In this document: positions 26,067 to 34,491 of the stretch, in pieces | Layout of the letters: each line of letters begins with the position of its first letter | Position numbering within the stretch: the stretch's first letter is position 1 | Assembly (NCBI RefSeq): GCF_011764485.1 | Contig: NZ_AP022848.1 | Span: 186,001-250,000 of the forward strand | Direction: 5' to 3' | Origin: Bosea sp. ANAM02 | GTDB taxonomy: Bacteria > Pseudomonadota > Alphaproteobacteria > Rhizobiales > Beijerinckiaceae | Length of the DNA stretch: 64,000 nucleotides | Program-made: the position numbers and the translations under genes | The notes under the pieces: model-generated | What the model was told of the DNA's origin: nothing | Database searches by the model: none | What the model saw: only the letters and a program-made list of their open reading frames with translations

Positions 26067-28031
26067 ATGGCCATCCTCCCGAAACAGAATCTCAAGAAGC
26101 TCGCCATCGTCCTGCACGACCTTCTGGTCACGGCGCTGGCGATCTGGCTCGTCTTCATCGTCCGCTTCGAGGGTGCGCAGCTCGAAGAGCACCTGCGCTA
26201 TCTGCCGCAGTTCCTGCCCTTCTTCGTGGCCTATGCCGGGCTGGTCTACTGGTTCTTCTCGCTCTACCGCTCGAAATGGCGCTTCGCCTCGCTGCCGGAC
26301 CTGTCGAACATCGTCAAGGCAGTCTCCGTCCTGACGGTCTCGCTGCTCGCGGTCGACTACGTCCTGGTCGCACCGAATTTCTACGGGGCCTTCTATTTCG
26401 GCAAGATCTCGATCGCGCTGTACTGGCTCGTGCAGGTCTCGCTGCTCGGCGGCCCGCGCCTCGGCTATCGCTACCTGAAATATGCACGCTCGCGCACCAC
26501 GACCGGGCGCGAGTCCAGCCTGCCGGCGCTGCTGCTCGGGCGCGGCGTCGAGGTCGAGATGGTGATCCGCGCCATGGAGGCCGGCACGATGCGGCGACTG
26601 CGCCCAACCGGGATCCTGTCGCCGCGGCCGGACGATCTCGGCCAGACGATCCGCGGCGTGCCGGTGCTCGGGCTGCTCGGGGATATCGAGCGGATCGCGG
26701 GCGAAGCGGTCGAGCGCGGCGAAGCCTATCGGCGGATCGTGGCCACGCCCTCCGCCCTGCTGCCGGAAGCGGAGCCGGAAAAATGGCTGGCCCAGACGCG
26801 CAAGCTCGCCCTGCCGATCTCGCGCATCGAAGCACTCGGCGAGGGCATTCGCGACACGGAGATCGCGCCGCTCGAGATCGAGGACCTGCTGGTGCGCTCG
26901 ACCGTCGCGATCGATCGCGAGCGGCTCGGCTCCTTCCTCAAAGGCAAGCGCGTCATCGTCACCGGCGGCGGCGGCTCGATCGGCTCGGAGATCTGCCTTC
27001 GCTGCGCCGCCTTCGGTGCGGCCGAGCTTCTCGTCGTCGAAAGCTCCGAACCGGCCCTGTTCCAGATCAGCGAACAGCTCTCGGTGCAGGCGGCGCAGAC
27101 CGCCGTCTCGGGCGTGCTGGCCGATGTGCGCGATCGTGAGCGAATCATGCCTCTCTTCGCCGGTTTCAAGCCCGATATCGTCGTCCATGCGGCGGCGCTG
27201 AAGCATGTGCCCTATCTGGAGGCCGACTGGAGCGAGGGCATCAAGACCAATATCTTCGGCTCGGTGAACGTCATGGACGCCGCCGTCGCGGCCGGCGCCC
27301 GGACCTTCGTGATGATTTCGACCGACAAGGCGATCGAGCCCGTCTCGATGCTGGGCGCGACCAAGCGCTTCGCCGAGATCTACGCGCAATCGCGCGATGC
27401 CGAGCTCGTCGCCGCCGATTCCGGCATCCGGCTGGTCGCGGTGCGCTTCGGCAATGTGCTGGGCTCGGCCGGCTCGGTGGTGCCGAAGTTCAAGGCGCAG
27501 ATCGCCCGCGGTGGCCCGGTTACGGTGACCAGCCCGGAGATGATCCGCTATTTCATGACGATCCGCGAGGCTTGCGACCTCGTGCTGACCGCGGCTTCCC
27601 ACGCCCGCGAAAGCGGCGCCGAGACCGAGCGCGCCGCCGTCTACGTGCTGAAAATGGGCCAGCCGATGCGGATCATGGACCTGGCCGAGCGGATGATACG
27701 CCTCGCCGGCTTCGAGCCGGGCGAGGATATCGAGATCGTCGTCTCGGGTGTCCGGCCGGGCGAGCGGCTGCATGAGATCCTGTTCGCCCATGACGAACCG
27801 ATGGCCGAAACCGGGCTCGACGGCGTGATGGCCGCCAAGCCGATCTTCGCCGGCCGCGCCCGGATCGAGGAATGGCTGGCGCAGCTCCAGGCCGCCGTGA
27901 AGACCAACGACCAGGCCGCGGCCAATGCCGTGCTCGACGAGGCGATTCCGGATTTCAGCCGGCGCGATTCGACGCGGCCAGCCGTGCCAGCGCTGCCGTC
28001 GTCTCAACCTGCGGCCGCCAGCCAGCGGTGA
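26067..28031 (+). CDS. CapD/WbpM-type nucleoside-diphosphate-sugar dehydratase/epimerase
   Basis: A 654-residue membrane-anchored SDR enzyme. Residues 10-130 carry four hydrophobic helices (for example FLPFFVAYAGLVYWFFSLYR). A CoA-binding-like linker domain follows, and the extended SDR domain starts with TGGGGSIGSE at 299-308. The catalytic region is MISTDKAIEPVSMLGATKR, in which methionine replaces the usual tyrosine, as in WbpM/FlaA1 dehydratases. The substrate is probably UDP-GlcNAc in surface polysaccharide synthesis. Its 3' end overlaps the convergent epimerase gene by 77 bp. With the next two genes it forms a polysaccharide cluster. Confidence 0.92.
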   Translation: MAILPKQNLKKLAIVLHDLLVTALAIWLVFIVRFEGAQLEEHLRYLPQFLPFFVAYAGLVYWFFSLYRSKWRFASLPDLSNIVKAVSVLTVSLLAVDYVLVAPNFYGAFYFGKISIALYWLVQVSLLGGPRLGYRYLKYARSRTTTGRESSLPALLLGRGVEVEMVIRAMEAGTMRRLRPTGILSPRPDDLGQTIRGVPVLGLLGDIERIAGEAVERGEAYRRIVATPSALLPEAEPEKWLAQTRKLALPISRIEALGEGIRDTEIAPLEIEDLLVRSTVAIDRERLGSFLKGKRVIVTGGGGSIGSEICLRCAAFGAAELLVVESSEPALFQISEQLSVQAAQTAVSGVLADVRDRERIMPLFAGFKPDIVVHAAALKHVPYLEADWSEGIKTNIFGSVNVMDAAVAAGARTFVMISTDKAIEPVSMLGATKRFAEIYAQSRDAELVAADSGIRLVAVRFGNVLGSAGSVVPKFKAQIARGGPVTVTSPEMIRYFMTIREACDLVLTAASHARESGAETERAAVYVLKMGQPMRIMDLAERMIRLAGFEPGEDIEIVVSGVRPGERLHEILFAHDEPMAETGLDGVMAAKPIFAGRARIEEWLAQLQAAVKTNDQAAANAVLDEAIPDFSRRDSTRPAVPALPSSQPAAASQR

Positions 28032-28884
28032 GCAGGCGCTCCGGCCGGGCGACGAGGCTTCCCGACAGCTTGAGGAAGGTCTCCTCACGGCCTGCAAGAC
28101 GCGCCAGCCGACGCAACCAGGCCTCGGGCACGGGCAGGAGTCCGGGGCCACGCCCCAGCCCGGAACGCATCGCCGCGAGCATCCCGGACACGCTGATCGG
28201 CTCGGGATCCGACAGCGCATAGCTCTGCCGGGCCGGGCAGGCCGGGGTCAGCGCGAACAGGATGGCGCTGGCGAGGTTTTCGACGGCCAGCAGCGAGCGC
28301 GGCCCCTTCAGCCCACCGAAGGGCAGCGGCACGGGCAAGCGCGCCAGCTTGAGAAGCGCGGCCATGTTGGCCTTCACGCCCGGGCCGTAGATCAGCACCG
28401 GGCGCAACGCGACCCAGTCGAGATCGAGTGCGGCCAGCCCTTGTTCCGCCGCAAGCTTCGAGCGGCCATAGGGGTCGCCGGGCATCGGCTGCATCTCTTC
28501 GGTCAGCGGCGGGCCATCGAAGGCGTCGGTCAGCGCCTTGATCGAGGACAGATAGACGAAGCGCCGCACCCCGGCCGCTTCCGCGGCGCGGGCGAGCTCC
28601 AGCGTCGCTTCCGTATTGATGCGGCGGTAGAGCGCCTCGTCGAGCCCCGGCCCGGCATGGGCGAGGCCGGCCATGTGAACGACATGGTCGACGCCCTCCA
28701 GAGCGGCCTGCCAGTCGACGGGCGCCGTGAAATCCCCGGTCAAGACGGCTTCCACCCCGGCAGGAACGGCCTGCGCACGGCGTTGGGCGAGGCGCGGGCG
28801 ATAGCCTGCTTCGATCAGGCTCGCGACGACATGCGGCCCGACGAAGCCGCTCGCTCCGGTGATGAGGACGCAGCCCTCAGCCAT
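27955..28884 (-). CDS. NAD-dependent epimerase/dehydratase (extended SDR)
   Basis: A 309-residue enzyme from ATG 28884. The dinucleotide motif is LITGASGFVGPHVV (Gly10-x-x-Gly13-x-x-Gly16), the serine strand is FVYLSSIKAL, and the active pair is in DPYGRSKLAAEQ. It resembles the UDP-glucose/UDP-N-acetylglucosamine 4-epimerase-like proteins paired with WecA-type transferases. Start ATG 28884 overlaps the end of the glycosyltransferase gene by 8 bp (ATGGCTGA). The 3' end overlaps the convergent CapD-like gene by 77 bp. It probably supplies a nucleotide sugar to the neighbouring transferase. Confidence 0.9.
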   Translation of the reverse strand: MAEGCVLITGASGFVGPHVVASLIEAGYRPRLAQRRAQAVPAGVEAVLTGDFTAPVDWQAALEGVDHVVHMAGLAHAGPGLDEALYRRINTEATLELARAAEAAGVRRFVYLSSIKALTDAFDGPPLTEEMQPMPGDPYGRSKLAAEQGLAALDLDWVALRPVLIYGPGVKANMAALLKLARLPVPLPFGGLKGPRSLLAVENLASAILFALTPACPARQSYALSDPEPISVSGMLAAMRSGLGRGPGLLPVPEAWLRRLARLAGREETFLKLSGSLVARPERLLTAGWRPQVETTAALARLAASNRAG

Positions 28885-29899
28885 GTCGCGGGCCGGCAGC
28901 GAAGCGGCGGAGCAGCAGGCCGGTGAGCAAACCCGCAATGGCCAGGCAAGCGAACTGGACGGGAAGAGCCGGCCAGAGCAGCGACGCGCCCGCGATTACT
29001 GCCAGCGCGAAATTGAGCAGGGCGACGCGGCCGACAACCGCCATGACGCCGAAACCGTTGGTCGTGGCCTGCTGGTAGAAATGCAAGCGATGCGCTTCCC
29101 AGACCTTCTCGCCACGGGCAAGGCGGCGCAGCAGCGTGATCGTCGCGTCGGCGATATGGTAGAACGGCAGGATCAGCGCGGCGGCGAAAGCGCCGGTGCC
29201 GGCGAGCCGATAAAGCAGATAGGCCGTGACGAGCCCGATCGGCAGCGAGCCGACATCGCCGAGAAAGAGACGCGCCACCGGCCGGTTGAAGGGCGCGAAT
29301 CCAAGAAGGCCGCCGCAGAGCGCCGCCGCGAGCCAGCCGGTGACGGGATCGATCGTCCCCGTCATCCCGGCGAGTGCCAGCGTCGCGGCCAGCGGCACCA
29401 TGCCGGCGACCGTGATCCAGTCGAGCCCATCCATGAAATTGACGAGGTTGACGAACCACACCCCTGCCAGAAGCGCGAATGCACGCTCGACAGACAGAGG
29501 CAGGAATTCCGGGAACAGACGCAACTCGGGCGCGGCGCGGAACAGCACGAAACCGACGCAGACTGCCTGCAGCACCAGCCGGATGCTTGCCGGCAGCGGC
29601 CGGATATCATCCCATGCGCCGACGATGCCGAGCCCGGTCACGGCCAGGCCGAGCACGATCACTGCGCGCGCCGCTTCGCTTTCGACCGGAGCGAGCCAGA
29701 GCGAGGCGCCGAGCGCCAGGAAGGCGCCGGCGAGGACGGCGATGCCTCCACCCTGCGGGGTCGGAATCCTGTGGCTGGACCGGGCATTCGGCCGCGCCAG
29801 CGCGTAGCGCAGCAGGAGCGGACGCAAGGCCACGCACAGCACCGCCGCCAGAACGGCGGCGGTGGCACAGATGATCAGGGGGCGGAGCAAGTTGTCCAA
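28877..29899 (-). CDS. WecA/MraY-family polyprenyl-phosphate sugar-1-phosphate transferase
   Basis: About 340 residues with ten or more hydrophobic helices. Family motifs are RSSHRIPTPQGGGIAV, GAWDDIRPLP, NFMDGLDW, ARLFLGDVGSLPIG and the late HRLHFYQQ. Such enzymes transfer a sugar phosphate from a UDP-sugar to undecaprenyl phosphate, initiating O-antigen or other glycan chains. No in-frame ATG is available; TTG at 29899 gives MDNLLRPLIICATAAV and is preferred, with TTG 29929 as the alternative. It is upstream of and coupled to the epimerase gene. Confidence 0.88.
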   Translation of the reverse strand: MDNLLRPLIICATAAVLAAVLCVALRPLLLRYALARPNARSSHRIPTPQGGGIAVLAGAFLALGASLWLAPVESEAARAVIVLGLAVTGLGIVGAWDDIRPLPASIRLVLQAVCVGFVLFRAAPELRLFPEFLPLSVERAFALLAGVWFVNLVNFMDGLDWITVAGMVPLAATLALAGMTGTIDPVTGWLAAALCGGLLGFAPFNRPVARLFLGDVGSLPIGLVTAYLLYRLAGTGAFAAALILPFYHIADATITLLRRLARGEKVWEAHRLHFYQQATTNGFGVMAVVGRVALLNFALAVIAGASLLWPALPVQFACLAIAGLLTGLLLRRFAAGPRHG

Positions 29900-29989
29900 A
29901 GTGCCCGCACCATAGTCGAGGCGGCGCAAAAGCCTAGAGGCCAGCCGACCTTATACGCGCGGAGCGGTGTCCACTTCGCTCGAAATGCT

Positions 29990-30439
29990 CTAGTTTCGGA
30001 AGCCGATCAGCACGCCATCGGCGCCGAGCTGGAGCTGGAGTCCCTGGCGGCGGGTGGCGAGCCTCAGCGTCACACCCTTGTCATTGCGCAGCCAAGTTGT
30101 ACCCCGGCCGGCAGCACCGACGGCCCAGCCTTCCTTGAGCTGAACGTAAGGTCCGGCGAAATCGGAGACGCGGCGCAGCCCGTAGACCGTGCCGGAGGCG
30201 ACAGAACGCGAGGCGCCGATCGAGCCGATGCCCAACCCGCCGACCGTGATGGGATAGGAGCGCCCCTTGTAGCGCAGGGTCCCGCCGCCGGCCTCGCCGG
30301 AGGCGATGAAGCCGGCCTGAACCTGCTCGATGCGGACGGTTCCCGTCGACGGGCCGAGGGAGCGCTGCTGCGCCACGGCCGGCGCGGCCAGCATCAGCAC
30401 GGCGGCGATGGTGGTGGTGGTCTGCCTGATCGTCATCAT
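29990..30439 (-). CDS. Conserved exported protein of unknown function
   Basis: A 149-residue protein with tandem ATGs at 30439 and 30436 and a strong ribosome-binding site, AAGGAG six bases upstream. A signal peptide (TIAAVLMLAAPAVAQQ) ends near AVAQ. The mature part is glycine-rich and beta-like, with IASGEAGGGTLRYKGRSYPI and TVGGLGIGSIGASRS and a C-terminal LQLQLGADGVLIGF. I recognise it as a recurrent small exported family of Proteobacteria, but I do not know a function. It lies alone between the glycosyltransferase and the cyclase-like gene. Confidence 0.75.
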   Translation of the reverse strand: MMTIRQTTTTIAAVLMLAAPAVAQQRSLGPSTGTVRIEQVQAGFIASGEAGGGTLRYKGRSYPITVGGLGIGSIGASRSVASGTVYGLRRVSDFAGPYVQLKEGWAVGAAGRGTTWLRNDKGVTLRLATRRQGLQLQLGADGVLIGFRN

Positions 30440-30563
30440 ATCCTGCTCCTTCGGCCGAATCGGCGGCATGGCCGATCAACCCGCGAAACGCGGATTCGAT
30501 CCCCGGCGGGAGCGGAATTACGGTCGGATCAGGATCGAGACCGCAGAAGCCTGCCCGGATCGG

Positions 30564-31922
30564 TCACTTCCCGACCTTCTCGTTGCGCAGGGCATTGGCG
30601 ACCTGGTCGACAAGACGGCGCGGATCGGGATGGCCGTCATATTCGATGACGCCGACATTCAACGTGTTCTTGAGAACCGTCTGGCCGTCGATCGAGAAAT
30701 GCGTCGCCGCATAACTCCCGACGATCCCGCGGGCGAAGGCCGCCGCCTCCCTGGCATCCGTCCCGACGCGGATGATCAGGAAGGTCTCCCGGCCCATGCT
30801 GAACACGGTGTCGCTCGACCGCACCGCATTGAGCAGCATCGCGGCTGTCTGCTGCACGACGGTGTCGGCGCCGGCCTCGCCGAGGCGGGCCCGCAACGTG
30901 TCGAACTGGGAGATCTCGAGCATGATCATCGAGAACGGGCGGCTCGTGCGGCGGCGCAGTGCGATCTCGCGGGAGATCGCCGCCCGCAGGAAACGGCGGT
31001 TGAGCAGACGCGAGAGCGGATCCCGGGCACCGCCCATGTCGAGGGAATGGCTGAACTGGGCGCTCAGGAGATTGTTGATCTGAGCGACGATCTGCCTGAT
31101 CTCGCGCAAGCGCTCCTGGCTGCCGGCCGCGTCAGTGCCGGCGTGGAGCTGCCGGATATGGGCATCGGCCTGATCGACGAGCCGCGCGATCGAGGCATAT
31201 TCCGCGGTCCGGCCGAACAGCAGATTCGCCCGGTGCGAGAACCACAGGCCGAACTCGGAACGGCTCAACGGCAGGACGCCGCCCGCTTCGCCGGCGATAT
31301 GGGAGCCGAAGAACACGGCCTGCGCCCATTCGGCGAGCGAAGCCTTCTGCTTTTCCCGCTCGGCCCGAAAATCGTGATCGATCGACACCTGGCGCAGCGC
31401 TTCCTCCGCGCGCAGGTTGCGGTCGAGCCCGCTGATATGGGCAGCCATGATCGCCGCCGTCGCGATGTCGATGACGCCGGAGACGTAGAGCGCGGCCTGG
31501 GCGAATTCGTCCCGCGACAGCCGGGTATGCTTGAGATTGCTGCAGATGCCGCGCTTGAAGGCCCGCGCCGCGAGCATGCTCAGCGAGGTCGAAATCTGGA
31601 TGCGGGCATGGGTCGCCCCGATCTCGGACTGACGCATGAGGAAAAGCGTCGGGTCGAGCGGCTCCCGCGGGAAGATCTCGACCAGCCACTGCGACAGGGC
31701 GCCCCGGAAGCGCCGCGCGAGGCTCTCGTTGTCGAACAGAGCCTGGACTCTGACATGGCGCGCGAGGTCGCCCCAGAGTTCGTCGACCAGATCGCCAGCG
31801 AAGTGCTTGACGGTGCTCGCCACCATAGCGCGCACAGATGCGGGCATGTTGCTGCTCAAGGTTGAAATCTCAACCTTCAGTTGCGCGAAATCTTCTTCTT
31901 CCCAGAGCGCTGCGCTCAGCAT
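30564..31922 (-). CDS. Globin-coupled diguanylate cyclase-like protein with degenerate GGDEF
   Basis: A 452-residue protein like E. coli DosC. The N-terminal sensor globin has the proximal haem histidine His105 in IGATHARIQIS. The middle domain includes LPLSRSEFGLWFSHRANLLF, matching the DosC linker region, and the C-terminal domain is GGDEF-like. The signature is GRETF at 377-381 rather than GG[D/E]EF, and the upstream metal-binding D-x-D-x-F is EISQF. Cyclase activity is therefore doubtful; it may act as an oxygen- or NO-sensing c-di-GMP effector or regulatory scaffold. It is divergent from a chemoreceptor gene, separated by 332 bp. Confidence 0.85.
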   Translation of the reverse strand: MLSAALWEEEDFAQLKVEISTLSSNMPASVRAMVASTVKHFAGDLVDELWGDLARHVRVQALFDNESLARRFRGALSQWLVEIFPREPLDPTLFLMRQSEIGATHARIQISTSLSMLAARAFKRGICSNLKHTRLSRDEFAQAALYVSGVIDIATAAIMAAHISGLDRNLRAEEALRQVSIDHDFRAEREKQKASLAEWAQAVFFGSHIAGEAGGVLPLSRSEFGLWFSHRANLLFGRTAEYASIARLVDQADAHIRQLHAGTDAAGSQERLREIRQIVAQINNLLSAQFSHSLDMGGARDPLSRLLNRRFLRAAISREIALRRRTSRPFSMIMLEISQFDTLRARLGEAGADTVVQQTAAMLLNAVRSSDTVFSMGRETFLIIRVGTDAREAAAFARGIVGSYAATHFSIDGQTVLKNTLNVGVIEYDGHPDPRRLVDQVANALRNEKVGK

Positions 31923-32254
31923 TTCACCTTATCCGGCAGAATAGAAATTCCTGACGAGATCAATCCGTAGTATCTTATAGTTATCAAACGACAACAAACC
32001 TGCTCGAGCTCCATTAAGAACTCGTTAATATCGGTTAACATGTTAACGCGGCTTGTCCTCAGATATCATGAAAATGAACCGGTTTTGAAACAAACGCCCC
32101 CAGGATCATGCAAATTTCGCCCACGATTCGTAAATTTTCTTCGCGCTGTTAAGTGCGGCTAACAAGCCCTTAATCGCTTCCTTAAGAGCCTCCGCTCGTT
32201 ATTTAACTTGGTTAGAGCTTTCTTCCCTGCGTCACATCGCGTCGGGGACGGACA
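31923..32254. promoter_or_regulatory. Divergent regulatory region with TTAA-rich sites, including a CtrA-type box
   Basis: This 332-bp gap separates the divergent cyclase-like and chemoreceptor genes and is AT-rich compared with its surroundings. TTAA-N7-TTAA, the CtrA consensus, occurs at 32014-32028 (TTAAGAACTCGTTAA). Seven more TTAA sites lie between 32035 and 32206, among them TTAACATGTTAAC at 32035-32047. No gene is visible. Motility and chemotaxis genes are classical CtrA targets in alphaproteobacteria, so control of the chemoreceptor by CtrA is plausible but unproven. Confidence 0.45.
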
Positions 32255-34069
32255 ATGGCCTTCAACCTCTTCACCAAGGACAATGCTGCGGCCCAGATCG
32301 AGGCGATCCATCGCTCGCAGGCCGTGATCGAGTTCGACATCACGGGCAAGGTTCTGTCCGCCAACGACAATTTCCTCGCGGCGACCGGCTACAAGCTCGA
32401 AGAGATCGTCGGGCACCCCCATGCGATCTTCCTGCGCAGGGACGAGGCCTACGCGCCGGCCTACAAGGCGTTCTGGAGCGCGCTGCGTCAGGGAGAGCCG
32501 CAGGAGGGGCAATTCCTGCGCTTCAGCAAGGACGGCGCGCCGCTCTGGCTCCAGGCGGTCTACGCGCCCGTGCTCGGCCGCGACGGCAAGCCCACCAAAA
32601 TCGTCAAATTCGCGACCGACATCACCGCCCAGAAGGCCGAAATCGCCAATTCGGAAGCGCAGATCGCCGCGATCCGCAAGTCGCAGGCGGTGATCGAATT
32701 CAATCTCGACGGCATCGTGCTCGATGCCAACGAGAACTTCCTGAATGCCGTCGGCTATCGCCTCGACGAGATCAAGGGCCAGCATCATCGCCTGTTCATC
32801 GCGCCCGAACAGCATCAGTCCGACGAATACAAGCGGTTCTGGGCCAAGCTCGGCCGCGGCGAATACGACGAGGGCGAGTATCTGCGCATCGGCAGGGGCG
32901 GACGCCGGATCTGGATCCAGGCGACCTATAATCCGATCCTCGATTCCGCCGGGCGGCCCTACAAGGTGGTGAAATTCGCCTCCGACATCACGGAACGCCG
33001 CCGCGAGCAGGAGGCCCTGCAGCTCACCGTCACCGAGACCCAGCAGGTCGTCGCCGCCGCCAAGCAGAAAAATCTCAATCCACGCATCGAGATGGCCGGC
33101 AAGGCCGGCGACCTGCGCAATCTCTGCGAGGGCGTGAACGCGCTGATCGAGACGCTCTGCGACGTCGTGACCACGACGGCCGAGATCTCCGGGACGCTGA
33201 CGGCCGGCTCCTCGACGATCAACCAGGACAGCCGCAACCTCGCGCAGCGGACCGAAGAGCAGGCCAGCAGCCTCGAGGAGACCGCCGCCACGACCGAGGA
33301 GCTCGCGGCTTCCGTCAAGCAGAGCGCGGCGCGGGCGCAGGACGCGACGGTGCTCGGCGAGAAGGCCAATGCCATCGCCCATCGCGGCGGCGACATCGTC
33401 ACCGCGGCGATCGCGGCGATGGAGCGCATCGAGCGCGCCTCAGCCAATATCGCCGACATCATCAACGTCATCGACACGATCGCCTTCCAGACCAACCTGC
33501 TCGCCCTCAACGCGGCCGTCGAGGCGGCCCGGGCCGGCGAGGCGGGCCGCGGCTTCGCGGTGGTCGCGTCGGAAGTCAGGGCACTCGCGCAGCGCTCCAG
33601 CGATTCGGCCAATGACATCAAGAAGCTGATCACGGATTCGGGCGAGGAGGTCGCCGCCGGCGTGAAGCTGGTTCAGGACGCCGGCGCCGCGCTGACCGAG
33701 ATCGTCCAGTCCTCACAGCAGGTCTCCAACGCGCTCGCGGATATCTCGATCGCCTCGCAGGAGCAGGCGAACGGAATCGAGGAGGTGGCCAAGGTGGTGG
33801 CTCATCTCGACGAGATGACGCAGCAGAACGCCACGATGGTCGAGCAGAGCCATGCCGTCGCCGGCACACTCGAAGGTTCGGCGAAGCGGCTCCAGTCCCT
33901 CGTCACCTCCTTCCAGATTCCGCTGGAGCGGCTGAACAGAAAAACTGAACCGGCCGCCTTCGCCAGACCGGCGCCGGGCGAGGCCGAGCTCGCCCCGACG
34001 GCCCCGGCGCGGCTGCAGCGCAAGGTGCTGCGCGCGATCAACGGCCACGACGACTGGGCCGAGTTCTGA
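32255..34069 (+). CDS. Soluble methyl-accepting chemotaxis protein with two PAS domains
   Basis: A 604-residue chemoreceptor without transmembrane helices. Tandem PAS domains cover about residues 8-125 and 130-245; each has an AVIEF-(D/N)-x-x-G-x-(V/I)-L-x-AN opening and a VKFA-(T/S)-DIT end, and they are clearly internal duplicates. The signalling domain has its hairpin tip at about 411-435 ([20 protein letters not shown]). The C-terminus ends in DWAEF, which fits the xWxxF CheR/CheB docking pentapeptide. It likely senses a cytoplasmic redox, flavin or haem signal, as Aer-like PAS receptors do. A 104-residue protein and a second receptor follow. Confidence 0.93.
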   Translation: MAFNLFTKDNAAAQIEAIHRSQAVIEFDITGKVLSANDNFLAATGYKLEEIVGHPHAIFLRRDEAYAPAYKAFWSALRQGEPQEGQFLRFSKDGAPLWLQAVYAPVLGRDGKPTKIVKFATDITAQKAEIANSEAQIAAIRKSQAVIEFNLDGIVLDANENFLNAVGYRLDEIKGQHHRLFIAPEQHQSDEYKRFWAKLGRGEYDEGEYLRIGRGGRRIWIQATYNPILDSAGRPYKVVKFASDITERRREQEALQLTVTETQQVVAAAKQKNLNPRIEMAGKAGDLRNLCEGVNALIETLCDVVTTTAEISGTLTAGSSTINQDSRNLAQRTEEQASSLEETAATTEELAASVKQSAARAQDATVLGEKANAIAHRGGDIVTAAIAAMERIERASANIADIINVIDTIAFQTNLLALNAAVEAARAGEAGRGFAVVASEVRALAQRSSDSANDIKKLITDSGEEVAAGVKLVQDAGAALTEIVQSSQQVSNALADISIASQEQANGIEEVAKVVAHLDEMTQQNATMVEQSHAVAGTLEGSAKRLQSLVTSFQIPLERLNRKTEPAAFARPAPGEAELAPTAPARLQRKVLRAINGHDDWAEF

Positions 34070-34143
34070 ACGGCTCCGCCGCAGCGTCCCGGCCTGGGAA
34101 ACGCTGCCATCGCCCGACGACCGAACGATCCGAGGACAAGACC

Positions 34144-34458
34144 TTGAACCAGGACGACTTCAGCAATTGCATCGCCGGGCTGGCCAGCGCCCAGATCAGC
34201 CTGTTCGGCATCCTGTTCAAACATCTGGAGAATCGCCTGGGCGGCGAGATCCGGCGCGATTTCGCCGATGAGCTCGGCCGGATCATGGCGATCTCCGAGC
34301 AGAGCGGGCAACCGATCCAGCCGATGCAGCGCATCGTCTTCCAGAACATCGCCGACTGGCTGCAATCATCCGAGCGCGGCTGGACGCCGGTCGTGATCGA
34401 GGGGGCGAAGACCCAACCGGTCATGACGGGCGAAGCCGCGCCGGCATGTCACGGCTGA
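34144..34458 (+). CDS. Small protein of unknown function between two chemoreceptors
   Basis: A 104-residue protein with a probable TTG start at 34144, supported by GAGG 8 nt upstream. It is mostly helical (NQDDFSNCIAGLASAQISLF, then RDFADELGRIMAISE). No recognised domain. Its position between two chemoreceptor genes on the same strand suggests that it works with them. It could be an accessory or adaptor protein, but nothing in the sequence shows this. Confidence 0.6.
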   Translation: MNQDDFSNCIAGLASAQISLFGILFKHLENRLGGEIRRDFADELGRIMAISEQSGQPIQPMQRIVFQNIADWLQSSERGWTPVVIEGAKTQPVMTGEAAPACHG

Positions 34459-34491
34459 GCGCCGCGCGTATCCGGAAGGGCCCGCGTCTCA

